Shown: piece by piece, positions 1 to 8,157 of the stretch
Numbering within the stretch: the first letter of the stretch is position 1
Layout of the letters: every line of letters begins with the position of its first letter
Origin: Bacteroidota bacterium
Lineage (GTDB): Bacteria; Bacteroidota; Ignavibacteria; Ignavibacteriales; Melioribacteraceae
Length of the DNA: 24,864 nt
Assembly (NCBI GenBank): GCA_023447335.1
Contig: JAEXOD010000151.1
Coordinates: forward strand, 1-24,864
Direction of reading: 5' to 3'
Notes under the pieces: generated by a model
The model's input: the letters and a program-made list of their open reading frames with translations, nothing else
Told to the model about the DNA's origin: nothing
Databases searched by the model: none
Made by a program: the position numbers and the translations under genes

Positions 1-580
1 CTTCACGTCCTATAAAAGCATTAATTTGGCTTATATTTGTAGTTGAATATCTATACTCATTCGTATCAAAATCGCCCGGAATCCAAAAGGCTTTGTGATC
101 TCCGGTTAAAACAAACTCAGTTAATTCATTGCTTACTATTATATTTCTCATATATTTTTGTTCGGGAATCTCATATCTAAACCCTAAACCGTCATCGAAT
201 AATCTAAAAACAATTATCATATTTTTATTACCCACAACCACTCTATTTTCAACAACCGGTTGTGCTAAGGTAATTTTTAATTCTTTATAATTGTTTTTTA
301 TAGATTTTACTTCCCCCCATACAGGTTCCCAACTTTCATTAACGCTAATTGTATCAACCTTTTCTATACTAAAGGAATCGTTAAAAGAACCTCCCTCTTT
401 AGACATTAACCCAAGCTTAGATAACTTAATTATATCTTTACCAAAATAACTTAACGAATATTGCGGTTCTCCTTTTTCCGACAAATTGAAATTTAATTTT
501 AAATTACCGTTAGGTGATGTTATAACCTCTGCAAAAATAAAATTACTTAAAAGTAATAAAAGAATCGTTAGTTTTTTCAT
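1..580 (-). CDS. GH97-family glycoside hydrolase (SusB-like), N-terminal part, cut by window edge
   Basis: The reading frame starts at ATG 580-578 and stays open to position 1, giving 193 codons; the rest lies outside the window. The product starts with a lysine-containing hydrophobic signal peptide (MKKLTILLLLLSNFIFA) and probably is exported. The following region, with SPNGNLKLNFNL, a WEPVWGEVKSIKNNYKEL stretch near residues 90-110 and IIVFRLFDDGLGFRYEIP near residues 130-150, matches the N-terminal beta-sandwich of GH97 enzymes as I know it. GH97 proteins are alpha-glucosidases or alpha-galactosidases that trim oligosaccharides in the periplasm. The catalytic barrel and its acidic residues are not in view, so retaining or inverting chemistry cannot be judged. 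A GGGTAA ribosome binding site lies just upstream. It is divergent from the arg operon and functionally unrelated to it. Confidence 0.8.
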   Translation of the reverse strand, partial: MKKLTILLLLLSNFIFAEVITSPNGNLKLNFNLSEKGEPQYSLSYFGKDIIKLSKLGLMSKEGGSFNDSFSIEKVDTISVNESWEPVWGEVKSIKNNYKELKITLAQPVVENRVVVGNKNMIIVFRLFDDGLGFRYEIPEQKYMRNIIVSNELTEFVLTGDHKAFWIPGDFDTNEYRYSTTNISQINAFIGRE

Positions 581-614
581 AATAGTTTACCCTATTTTTT
601 TTAATTATAGTAAT

Positions 615-645
615 ATAAATTAGCATAAATTAATAAAAATACAAA
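615..645 (-). promoter_or_regulatory. Possible Bacteroidota-type promoter for the GH97 gene
   Basis: On the minus strand a TTTG (positions 645-642) is followed after 19 nt by TAATTTAT (622-615), a partial match to the TTTG/TAnnTTTG promoter of Bacteroidota. It lies about 35 nt before the start codon. The -7 element lacks the final TG, so this is weak. Confidence 0.2.
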
Positions 646-711
646 ATGGTAGCTCAAATTACAAAAATTCCCAAAAATGATAAAAAGTCCCTTGTTTTTT
701 TCTCAAAACGT

Positions 712-740
712 ATAATTATGCATTTTATATGCATAATTAT
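712..740. promoter_or_regulatory. Large palindrome, candidate ARG box (ArgR operator)
   Basis: A perfect 12-bp inverted repeat, ATAATTATGCAT (712-723) and ATGCATAATTAT (729-740), with a 5-nt centre. Its core resembles ArgR/AhrC boxes (two TGAAT-like half-sites facing each other in AT-rich DNA), although the spacer is one base longer than in the E. coli box. A further ATGCAT half-site occurs at 769-774. It sits directly upstream of the arg promoter, and argR is in the operon it would control. Binding by ArgR is inference. Confidence 0.5.
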
Positions 741-748
741 TTGTAATT

Positions 749-764
749 ATACAATTTATTGTAT
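749..764. promoter_or_regulatory. Second palindrome, candidate ARG box
   Basis: Inverted repeat ATACAAT (749-755) and ATTGTAT (758-764) with a 2-nt centre, about 30 nt centre-to-centre from the first palindrome, that is about three helical turns. Hexameric ArgR normally binds paired boxes, so two neighbouring palindromes next to the promoter fit an operator. Its sequence differs from the first box, which lowers confidence. Confidence 0.35.
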
Positions 765-781
765 TTTAATGCATTTTTCTC

Positions 782-814
782 TTGACACGCATATTAAAAA
801 TATGTTATGTTTGC
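782..814 (+). promoter_or_regulatory. Promoter of the arginine operon (Bacteroidota type)
   Basis: TTGACA begins at 782, and TATGTTTGC lies at 806-814 after 21 nt from the TTG. The second element matches the Bacteroidota -7 consensus TAnnTTTGC at every defined position. An E. coli-style reading (TTGACA, 17 nt, TTATGT) is also possible but has a poor -10. Transcription would start near 820, leaving a leader of about 40 nt before argC. The candidate ArgR palindromes lie immediately upstream. Confidence 0.6.
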
Positions 815-859
815 ACTTCATTTTAAAAAATGTAAATATTTGAGTTGATAGGTGAACAA

Positions 860-1882
860 TTGATTAGTTTAGGAATTATAGGCGGAACCGGTTACACGGG
901 TAAAAAATTACTACAATTCTGTGCAAACCATCCAAAAATCGGAGATGTTGCAGTTTACGGTAATAATAGTGCCGGAAATAGACTTCTAAATCTTTTTCCG
1001 GAATTAATGAATACCGTAAATGATACAAATATTCTATCTGTTGAAAATATTACCGATGAACATGATATCTATTTTGTAGCACTTCCACATGGTGAAGCTT
1101 TAAACTATATCCCTTCACTAATACAAAAAGGGAAAAAAGTTATTGATTTAGGCGGCGATTATAGATTTGACGATGCTTCCGAATATGAAAAATGGTATAA
1201 AATTGAACACAGCTCTGCTAAGCTATTAAACATAAAAAAATATGGTTTAGTAGATTATTATAATATTGATTATTCAAAAACCGAATTAATAGCAAATCCG
1301 GGATGTTACCCTACTTCGGTGTTACTTTCTGTTTTGCCTTTTATTGAAAACTTTAGCGATTCAATTAATACGATTTCAACTTGCTCATATTCAGGTACTA
1401 GCGGAGCCGGAAAAAGCGCAAAAACTGAGATGTTGATGTCTGAAATGGACGGAAACGTAAAAGCATATAACGTTAACAACCACAGACACCAACCTGAAAT
1501 TACACAAGAATTAAAAAAGGCAGGCTTACAGTCTGATTATTCTATTACTACTCATTTGCTACCGGTTGCTGTAGGAATATACTCAACAACCACAATAAAA
1601 CTTAACAAATCAATTAATACTGAATTAGTAATAGAAAATTACAATAATAAATATGCTACTTCAAAATTTGTTCGATTAAGACAAATACCGCCAAGCTTAA
1701 CTTGGGTTGTAGGAACAAATTTTTGCGATATAAATGTATCGGTTAAGCATAATACGGTTATCATAACTTCTGCAATTGATAATCTAATAAAAGGGGCTTC
1801 AGGGCAAGCAATGCAAAACATGAACAAGATGTTTGATTTTGACGAAACATTAGGAATAATAAATAACGGAGTAACACAATGA
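860..1882 (+). CDS. argC: N-acetyl-gamma-glutamyl-phosphate reductase
   Basis: Third step of arginine biosynthesis: NADPH-dependent reduction of N-acetyl-glutamyl phosphate to the semialdehyde, in the cytoplasm. The protein (340 aa from this start) opens with a dinucleotide-binding loop GIIGGTGYTG (residues 5-14) and has the active-site motif NPGCYPT with the catalytic Cys at about residue 149, the SGTSGAGK loop near 178-185, and HRHQPEI near 208-214, as in the ArgC family. I chose the TTG at 860 because AGGTGA (850-855) precedes it and because it gives the usual short MI-x-LGIIGG start; an in-frame TTG at 845 would add five residues but has no ribosome binding site. There is no ATG near. It is the first gene of the operon; its TGA overlaps the ATG of argJ (ATGA), so translation is probably coupled. 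Confidence 0.95.
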   Translation: MISLGIIGGTGYTGKKLLQFCANHPKIGDVAVYGNNSAGNRLLNLFPELMNTVNDTNILSVENITDEHDIYFVALPHGEALNYIPSLIQKGKKVIDLGGDYRFDDASEYEKWYKIEHSSAKLLNIKKYGLVDYYNIDYSKTELIANPGCYPTSVLLSVLPFIENFSDSINTISTCSYSGTSGAGKSAKTEMLMSEMDGNVKAYNVNNHRHQPEITQELKKAGLQSDYSITTHLLPVAVGIYSTTTIKLNKSINTELVIENYNNKYATSKFVRLRQIPPSLTWVVGTNFCDINVSVKHNTVIITSAIDNLIKGASGQAMQNMNKMFDFDETLGIINNGVTQ

Positions 1883-3084
1883 TTAACTTTATTAAAAACG
1901 GAAGCGTAACTTCTACGTTAGGCTTTATGGCAGCCGGTGTATTTGCGGGTATAAAAAGGAAAAGAAAAGATTTAGCCTTAATATACAGCCCGCGCCCGTG
2001 CAACGTTGCCGGTACGTTTACTATAAATAAAGTTAAAGCAGCTCCTTTACTATTATCACAAGAGGTAATAAAACAAAACGGATTGATAAAAGCAGTTTTA
2101 GTTAATTCAGGTAATGCAAACGCTTGTACCGGTGAAGAAGGTTACAATGATGCTCTAAAAAGTCAGCTATATTGTGCCGAAAAACTTGGGATTAATCCAA
2201 ACGAAGTTTTAGTTAGCAGTACTGGAGTTATTGGACAGAAGATGCCGATGGATGCACTTTTAAAAGGAATAGATACAGTAGTTTCAGAAATTTCCGAAGA
2301 CGGCGGACTAAATGCTGCCGAAGCCATTATGACTACCGATAAAGCTATGAAATCTTACGCTTTAACTGTTACAATAAATCATAAACCCGTAACAATAGGT
2401 GCTATTTGTAAAGGAAGCGGTATGATTATGCCCAACATGGCTACAATGCTAGCATTTATTACTACAGATGCAGATATTGAAAATGAATTATTAAATAAGT
2501 TGTTAGTAAAAGCTGTTTCAAACACTTTTAACAAAATATCGGTGGACGGAGAAACAAGCACTAATGATATGGTAGTAATTATGGCAAATGGTTTAAGCGG
2601 AATTAAAATAAGCAAAAACGAACTATCGTCATCTACATTTTATGATGCACTGTTCTCTATATGTACGGAAATGGCTAAATCAATTGCAAAAGACGGCGAA
2701 GGGGCTACAAAACTTATTACTGTTAACATTACGGGAGCAGATTCACAAGCGGATGCCGATTTGGCTGGAAAAAGTATTGCCAACAGCCCTTTAGTTAAAA
2801 CCGCAATTTACGGAAACGATGCAAATTGGGGACGTATTATGTCCTCGTTAGGAATGAGCGGAGCCGAAGTTAAGCCTGAAAAAGTAAGTGTTTACTTCGA
2901 TAACCTTCCCATTCTTTTACCCGGTTATAATGTTGTTCTTGACGAAAAGAAAGCATTTAACTGCTTAAACAAAAATGAAGTTTTAATTAACGTAAATTTA
3001 AATGGCGGAAAATATAGTTCAACTTGGTACACCTGTGATTTTACCGAGAATTATATTAAAATTAACGCCGAATATAGATCATAA
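1879..3084 (+). CDS. argJ: Glutamate N-acetyltransferase / ornithine acetyltransferase
   Basis: Transfers the acetyl group from N-acetylornithine to glutamate, closing the cyclic acetyl route; bifunctional members can also use acetyl-CoA. At 401 aa it has the normal length. The self-cleavage site is clear: KGSGMIMPNMATML, with cleavage expected between Ala188 and Thr189, so that Thr189 becomes the nucleophile of the beta chain. An NSGNANACTG motif lies near 76-85 and the C-terminus ends in YIKINAEYRS, typical of the family. Because ArgJ recycles acetyl groups, the lack of argE here is expected and the product should be free ornithine. Whether this member can also make acetylglutamate from acetyl-CoA, replacing argA, cannot be told from sequence. 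It overlaps argC by 4 nt and is followed by argB after 9 nt. Confidence 0.96.
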   Translation: MINFIKNGSVTSTLGFMAAGVFAGIKRKRKDLALIYSPRPCNVAGTFTINKVKAAPLLLSQEVIKQNGLIKAVLVNSGNANACTGEEGYNDALKSQLYCAEKLGINPNEVLVSSTGVIGQKMPMDALLKGIDTVVSEISEDGGLNAAEAIMTTDKAMKSYALTVTINHKPVTIGAICKGSGMIMPNMATMLAFITTDADIENELLNKLLVKAVSNTFNKISVDGETSTNDMVVIMANGLSGIKISKNELSSSTFYDALFSICTEMAKSIAKDGEGATKLITVNITGADSQADADLAGKSIANSPLVKTAIYGNDANWGRIMSSLGMSGAEVKPEKVSVYFDNLPILLPGYNVVLDEKKAFNCLNKNEVLINVNLNGGKYSSTWYTCDFTENYIKINAEYRS

Positions 3085-3093
3085 GGCGATATT

Positions 3094-3867
3094 ATGAAAA
3101 CAGCAATTTTAAAAATTAGCGGGAAAGCATTAAATGATATATTTAATACCGATAATTGGATATGCGAAATAAAAAAAATAAAGGAAGCATTCGGTGGTTT
3201 AATTATTGTTCACGGTGCCGGACAGAGTATTTCCGAATGGTCTGAAGCTTTAGGTCTTGAGGCAAAATTTATAAACGGTCAACGAGTGACAACAGAAAAG
3301 GTAATGGATGTTGTTGCTGCAGTTCAATCCGGTATGTTAAACACTAAAATAGTTAGCAGAATGACAACTTCCGGCATTGATGCGGTCGGTCTTTCGGGAA
3401 TTGACAGAGGAACTTTTATTGCAGAAAGCACTAATCTTGATTTAGGAAATGTCGGAATTCCTAAAGTAAAAGGAAATGCAGAATGGATTACAGAATTAGT
3501 AAATCAAGGCGTGGTTCCCGTATTTAGTAGCGTATGCAGAAACGAAAACGGAAGTTTAATGAACGTTAATGCCGATATTTTTACCGAAGTTTTAGCAGCT
3601 ACATTAAAAGCCGATTCAGTTTTTTTTGTTTCTGACGTAACCGGAGTAAAATTATTTGGTGCCGTACAAAAACTAATTGATGAACAACAAATTCTTCAAG
3701 GTATAGCCACAAAAGAGATTACAGACGGGATGATTCCAAAATTAAGCAGTTGTTTACAATTATTAAATAACGGTATAAACAAAATCTGGATAGGTAAAAA
3801 TCCTGAAATTGAATTTGATAACGAAATTAAAATAAACGGAGGGACTTGGATTGTTAAATCAGCATAA
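3094..3867 (+). CDS. argB: Acetylglutamate kinase
   Basis: Phosphorylates N-acetylglutamate with ATP, the second step of arginine synthesis. The 257-aa length equals that of the E. coli enzyme, i.e. the short type without the N-terminal helix that makes hexameric, arginine-inhibited enzymes. Visible catalytic features: Lys7 in the first strand, NGQRVT with the substrate arginine at 64, MNVNAD (156-161), SDVTGV (180-185) and DGMIPK with Lys216. The glycine-rich loop reads HGAGQS (40-45) where most family members have HGGGP, and the first motif is KISGKAL instead of K-x-GG. These are divergent, but other key residues are kept and the context is decisive. AAGG precedes the ATG. Feedback inhibition by arginine may be weak given the missing N-terminal helix, so control may rest on ArgR (inference). 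Confidence 0.92.
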   Translation: MKTAILKISGKALNDIFNTDNWICEIKKIKEAFGGLIIVHGAGQSISEWSEALGLEAKFINGQRVTTEKVMDVVAAVQSGMLNTKIVSRMTTSGIDAVGLSGIDRGTFIAESTNLDLGNVGIPKVKGNAEWITELVNQGVVPVFSSVCRNENGSLMNVNADIFTEVLAATLKADSVFFVSDVTGVKLFGAVQKLIDEQQILQGIATKEITDGMIPKLSSCLQLLNNGINKIWIGKNPEIEFDNEIKINGGTWIVKSA

Positions 3868-5026
3868 ATTAGAAGAGACCAAAACCGATAATTTATTAAA
3901 AAATTATTCGAGATATTATACAGAGTTTGTTAGCGGAAACGGATCAAAATTATATGATATAGACGGAAAAGAATATATTGATTTTTTAAGCGGTATAGCC
4001 GTAACGGCTTTTGGTCATAATCATCCGCAAATAAAAGAAGCTGTACAAAAACAAATAGATAATTTATGGCATGTTTCCAATTTGTTTACTTCTACACCTC
4101 AAGAAATACTTGCGGGTAAAATTGCCAAAGTTGCTAACTTAGATAAAGTATTCTTTTGCAACTCGGGAACCGAAGCAAACGAAGCAGCAATAAAATTTGC
4201 AAGAAAATGGGGAAAAGGAAGAAGTACTATTTTAACTACTTTAGGTAGTTTTCACGGCAGAACAATGGGTTCACTTGCCGCAAGCGGTCAATACAAACTT
4301 TGGGAAGGATTTTATCCGTTGTTACCTGGATTTAAATATGTCCCCTTCGGAGATTTAGAAGCGTTGGAACATTCATATATTCCGGATATGGTTGCCGTTA
4401 TGGTTGAACCCATTCAAGGTGAAAGCGGTATTATAATGCCAGAACCCGTTTATTTGGAAGGTCTTAGAAAATTTTGCGATAAATATAACTTATTATTAAT
4501 TATTGATGAAGTTCAGGCAGGTACGGGAAGAACCGGAAAATATTTTGCCCACCAATGGGAAGAAATTAAACCTGATATTATTACAATGGCAAAAGGAATT
4601 GCTAACGGGTTTCCCTTAGGTGCTGTGGCTTGTTCAGATGATGTTGCACAATATATAACTCCGGGCTCTCACGGTTCAACTTTTGGCGGAAATCCGGTAT
4701 CAATTGCAGCGTCAAATGCGGTTTTTGACTTATTAACTGATGAAAAATTAATTTTTATACAAAATATTGGAAATTATTTCAAAAAAGAATTAAATTCAAT
4801 TACTGAAAAAATTAAAACTATACGCGGACGCGGTTTAATGATCGGTATTGAATTTAACGAAGGAATTTCCGCAAAATCAATTGCTTGTTCATTATTAGAA
4901 GAAGGTATAGTTGTCGGTACGTCAGGTGATAATGTATTAAGAGTTCTTCCGCCTTATATAATTACAGAAGAAGAAATTAATATTTTTATCATAAAACTTA
5001 CCGGTTTGTTAAACAACAATTTTTAA
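3851..5026 (+). CDS. argD: Acetylornithine aminotransferase
   Basis: PLP-dependent transamination of N-acetylglutamate semialdehyde with glutamate to N-acetylornithine. The 391-aa protein is a class-III aminotransferase: NSGTEANEAA (104-113) for the cofactor phosphate, SFHGRT (133-138), IIDEVQAGTGRTG (217-229) with the Asp that binds the pyridine nitrogen, and MAKGIANGFPLGA with the PLP lysine at 248. The start is TTG 3851, 17 nt inside argB; GGAGGGA at 3838-3844 lies 6 nt before it and no ATG is available near the expected N-terminus. Such enzymes often also serve lysine biosynthesis as DapC. The gene ends 19 nt before argR; argF, usual at this place in the classical order, is absent. Confidence 0.95.
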   Translation: MLNQHKLEETKTDNLLKNYSRYYTEFVSGNGSKLYDIDGKEYIDFLSGIAVTAFGHNHPQIKEAVQKQIDNLWHVSNLFTSTPQEILAGKIAKVANLDKVFFCNSGTEANEAAIKFARKWGKGRSTILTTLGSFHGRTMGSLAASGQYKLWEGFYPLLPGFKYVPFGDLEALEHSYIPDMVAVMVEPIQGESGIIMPEPVYLEGLRKFCDKYNLLLIIDEVQAGTGRTGKYFAHQWEEIKPDIITMAKGIANGFPLGAVACSDDVAQYITPGSHGSTFGGNPVSIAASNAVFDLLTDEKLIFIQNIGNYFKKELNSITEKIKTIRGRGLMIGIEFNEGISAKSIACSLLEEGIVVGTSGDNVLRVLPPYIITEEEINIFIIKLTGLLNNNF

Positions 5027-5045
5027 ACTAATAATGGTAGGTATT

Positions 5046-5510
5046 ATGTCAGCAAAACTAATAAGACAAAACAGAATTAAGGATATCCTAAACACTACTG
5101 CAATCGGCAGCCACGAAGAACTTGTAAGACTATTAACAGAAGAGGGATTTCAAGTTACTCAAGCAACTTTAAGCCGTGATTTTGCAGAGTTAGGCGTAAT
5201 CCGTACTGTAGGAGACGGGGGAATAAAATATGTGCTTAATTCGCTTGAAAGCGGAAAGCAAATTTCTAAACTTATTAGCTTTGAAATTTTATTTGTTCAG
5301 CAAAACGAGTCTATGGTAATTGTTCGCACTTTAGCAGGAAGAGCACAAGGTGTAGCATACCATATTGATAGATTAAATCAACCCGAAATTATGGGAACAG
5401 TCGGCGGTGATGATACAGTGCTTATAATTCCAAGCTCTCATACTCATATTCCTAAAGTTGTTCAAATAGTTAAGGATTTAATGTTAAATCAACCACCTAA
5501 AAAAGAATAG
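5046..5510 (+). CDS. argR: Arginine repressor
   Basis: Arginine-responsive transcription factor that represses arginine synthesis as a hexamer. The N-terminal winged helix (about residues 1-70) contains SHEELVRLLTEEGF and QATLSRDFAELGVI, the family's recognition-helix region with the Ser-Arg pair. The C-terminal oligomerisation and arginine-binding domain holds RTLAGRAQGVAYHID and GTVGGDDTVLII, with the paired aspartates that contact arginine. At 154 aa it is of ordinary length. I prefer ATG 5046, preceded by a short-spaced TAGGT; an in-frame ATG at 5034 gives four more residues but has no visible ribosome binding site. Its place inside the operon implies autoregulation through the palindromes at 712-764. 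Its stop TAG is part of the ribosome binding site of argG. Confidence 0.94.
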   Translation: MSAKLIRQNRIKDILNTTAIGSHEELVRLLTEEGFQVTQATLSRDFAELGVIRTVGDGGIKYVLNSLESGKQISKLISFEILFVQQNESMVIVRTLAGRAQGVAYHIDRLNQPEIMGTVGGDDTVLIIPSSHTHIPKVVQIVKDLMLNQPPKKE

Positions 5511-5522
5511 GAGAAATTAAAA

Positions 5523-6743
5523 TTGGCAAAAAAAATAGTTGTAGCATATTCGGGAGGTTTAGATACTTCCGTAATGGTAAAATGGCTTACTGAAAAGTAT
5601 AATGCGGAAATTATAACGGCAACGGGAAATTTGGGTCAAACCGCCGAATTAGAAGGCTTGGAAGAAAAGGCGATTAAAACAGGGGCATCAAAAGCCGTTA
5701 TATTAGATTTACGTCGCGAATTTGTAACCAACTATTTGTGGACTGCTCTTAAAGCCGGTGCTTTATATGAAGGAACTTATCCTATGGCTACGGCAATCGG
5801 CAGACCTTTACTAGCCAAGATGATGGTAGATATTGCTAATCGTGAAGGTTGTGATGCAATTGCTCACGGCTGTACCGGAAAAGGTAATGATCAAGTAAGA
5901 TTTGAAGTAGGAATTCAGACTTTAGCTCCTCACATCGAAATTCTCGCTCCTTTAAGAGATTGGGAATTTAAAAGTAGAGAAGAAGAAATGGATTACGCAG
6001 AAAAACATAAAATTCCGGTAAAGGTTACTAAAGCATCCCCTTACTCTATTGATGAGAATTTATGGGGTATTGCTATTGAATGCGGTGTTTTAGAAGATCC
6101 GAGCGTAGCTCCTCCGGAAGATGTTTATCAAAAAACCGTTAATCCTAAAAATGCACCCGAAAAAAGTCAACTTGTTAAAATATATTTTGAAAAAGGAATA
6201 CCTGTTAAAGTAAATGACGAAACACTTGACCCGGTTACTTTACTTGAAACCTTGAATAAAATTGCAGGGGCTCACGGTATCGGAAGAATAGACATGATTG
6301 AGAATCGTGTGGTAGGTATTAAATCTCGTGAAGTTTATGAGGCTCCCGGAGCAACTTTGCTTCATAAAGCACATTATGAACTGGAAAAATTAATTATGGA
6401 TAAAGAAACATTTAGATTTAAACAGGATGTTTCGAACAAAGTTGCTAATATGATTTACGACGGTTTGTGGTTTACTCCTTTGTTTAAGTCCTTGTGTGCT
6501 TTTGTTGACCAAACTCAAGAAAACATAACCGGTGAAGTTGTTTTGGAATTATACAAAGGGAACGTTATTGTTGCTTCCAGAACATCCGATTACAGTTTAT
6601 ATAATATGGAACTAGCAACTTATACAAGCGATGATAAATTTGATCATAAAGCAAGCACCGGATTTATGACAATTTACGGATTACCATATAAAACTATGTC
6701 AATCGTAAAAAACGAAGTTATTAATAAAAGAGAAGTTGCTTAA
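5523..6743 (+). CDS. argG: Argininosuccinate synthase
   Basis: Joins citrulline and aspartate with ATP to argininosuccinate. The 406-aa length is normal. The N-type ATP pyrophosphatase loop AYSGGLDTS is at residues 8-16 and GCTGKGNDQVRFE at 116-128, with SPYSIDENLWG near 174-184 in the C-terminal synthetase part. The start is TTG at 5523, giving the typical MAKKIVVAYSGG N-terminus; AGGAGA at 5509-5514 lies 8 nt before it and overlaps the argR stop codon. Its TAA shares one base with the ATG of argH. Substrate citrulline needs an ornithine carbamoyltransferase that is not encoded in this window. Confidence 0.97.
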   Translation: MAKKIVVAYSGGLDTSVMVKWLTEKYNAEIITATGNLGQTAELEGLEEKAIKTGASKAVILDLRREFVTNYLWTALKAGALYEGTYPMATAIGRPLLAKMMVDIANREGCDAIAHGCTGKGNDQVRFEVGIQTLAPHIEILAPLRDWEFKSREEEMDYAEKHKIPVKVTKASPYSIDENLWGIAIECGVLEDPSVAPPEDVYQKTVNPKNAPEKSQLVKIYFEKGIPVKVNDETLDPVTLLETLNKIAGAHGIGRIDMIENRVVGIKSREVYEAPGATLLHKAHYELEKLIMDKETFRFKQDVSNKVANMIYDGLWFTPLFKSLCAFVDQTQENITGEVVLELYKGNVIVASRTSDYSLYNMELATYTSDDKFDHKASTGFMTIYGLPYKTMSIVKNEVINKREVA

Positions 6744-8113
6744 TGTTATGGGGAGGAAGATTTAAAGAGGTTTTGGATGACAAAGCTTTACGCTTTTCTT
6801 CTTCACTAAGCTTTGACGAAAGACTGATATTTGAAGATCTTAAAGGAAGCATAGCTCATGTAGCTATGCTTTCTTCTTCCGGCATAATTACTAAAGAAGA
6901 ATCCAAAACTATTATTAACGGATTAAAACAAATTGAAAACTTGTATAAATCCGGCAATTGGAATATTGAAAAAGGGAAATACGAAGATATTCATTCCGCT
7001 ATTGAAAGCAAATTAACTGATTTGATCGGGAATCTTGCGGGTAAATTGCATACGGGTAGAAGCCGAAACGACCAAGTTTTAACAGCAATGAAACTTTGGT
7101 TAAAAAAAGCAATTTATAGTATTGAAAAAGAAATCGGAAAATTTCAAAACGTGCTTTTAGATGTTGCGAATAATAACACTGAGACTATAATTCCCGGTTA
7201 TACTCATTTACAGCGTGCTCAGCCAATTTCTCTAGCTTATCACTTATTGGCTTACGTTGAAATGCTTGAAAGAGATAAAAATAGATTTAAATTTTGTAAA
7301 ACCGAAACCGATTATAGCCCACTCGGATCCGGTGCTTTAGCCGGTTCAACACTCCCTTTGGATAGAGTAAAAACTGCAAAACTAATGGGTTTTGAATCTA
7401 TAACCGCAAATGCTTTAGATTCCGTTGCCGATAGAGATTTTTTATTAGATTTCTTAAATGCGGTTTTAATAGGAAGCATGCATTTAAGCCGATTTGCGGA
7501 GGAAATTATTTTATGGAGCACCTATGAATGGGGTTTTATAACTCTTTCGGATAGATATACTACCGGTTCTTCTTTAATGCCGCAAAAAAAGAATCCTGAT
7601 ATGGCTGAACTAATACGCGGAAAAAGCGGAAGAGCATACGGGAATTATGTATCTTTAGCAGTTGCATTAAAAGGTTTACCGCTTAGCTACAACCGCGATT
7701 TACAAGAAGACAAAGAACCCGTTTTTGATAGTTTTGATACATATTTAGATTCTCTATCTATTTTTACACAAATGATTAAAACTGCAAAATTTAGAACTAA
7801 CAGATTTAATTTTGAACTAAATCATAGTACAATTTTTGCTACCGATTTAGCAGATTATTTAGTAAAAAAAGGGGTTCCCTTTAGAGAAGCACACGGAATA
7901 ATTGGGAAAATAGTTAAATTTAGCGAAGAAACCGGATTGCCGTTTTACCAAATAACTCTTGCTGATTATAAAGTATTTTGTTCAGAATTTGAAGTCGATG
8001 TATTTAATCTGCTAAAAGTTGAGAAATGTTTACATAACAAGATTACGTTAGGTTCACCAAATCCGGATTTTGTAAAAAAAGAAATCGAAAGATTGAAAAA
8101 AGAACTCAACTAA
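6743..8113 (+). CDS. argH: Argininosuccinate lyase
   Basis: Last step of arginine synthesis: splits argininosuccinate into arginine and fumarate. The 456-aa protein has the family start MLWGGRF, HTGRSRNDQV (103-112), the catalytic-histidine region YTHLQRAQP (153-161), and the fumarase/aspartase-superfamily signature GSSLMPQKKNP (275-285) with the catalytic serine loop. It begins on the last base of the argG stop codon, with GAGAAG a few bases upstream, so it is translationally coupled. It is the last gene of the arg operon; an 81-nt gap follows before the nitroreductase, and I see no strong terminator there, so read-through is possible. Confidence 0.97.
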   Translation: MLWGGRFKEVLDDKALRFSSSLSFDERLIFEDLKGSIAHVAMLSSSGIITKEESKTIINGLKQIENLYKSGNWNIEKGKYEDIHSAIESKLTDLIGNLAGKLHTGRSRNDQVLTAMKLWLKKAIYSIEKEIGKFQNVLLDVANNNTETIIPGYTHLQRAQPISLAYHLLAYVEMLERDKNRFKFCKTETDYSPLGSGALAGSTLPLDRVKTAKLMGFESITANALDSVADRDFLLDFLNAVLIGSMHLSRFAEEIILWSTYEWGFITLSDRYTTGSSLMPQKKNPDMAELIRGKSGRAYGNYVSLAVALKGLPLSYNRDLQEDKEPVFDSFDTYLDSLSIFTQMIKTAKFRTNRFNFELNHSTIFATDLADYLVKKGVPFREAHGIIGKIVKFSEETGLPFYQITLADYKVFCSEFEVDVFNLLKVEKCLHNKITLGSPNPDFVKKEIERLKKELN

Positions 8114-8157
8114 TAACAAATCCCTATTAATATCATTTTTTCGGAACTTTAATCTTC

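Noticed and set aside
646..843. 65-codon open frame in the arg promoter region
   Set aside because: It covers the palindromes and promoter, has no ribosome binding site, and has the low-complexity look of AT-rich non-coding DNA.
1879..3084. argE-type deacetylase required next to argC
   Set aside because: argJ with an intact Ala-Thr cleavage site makes the acetyl cycle, so argE is not needed.
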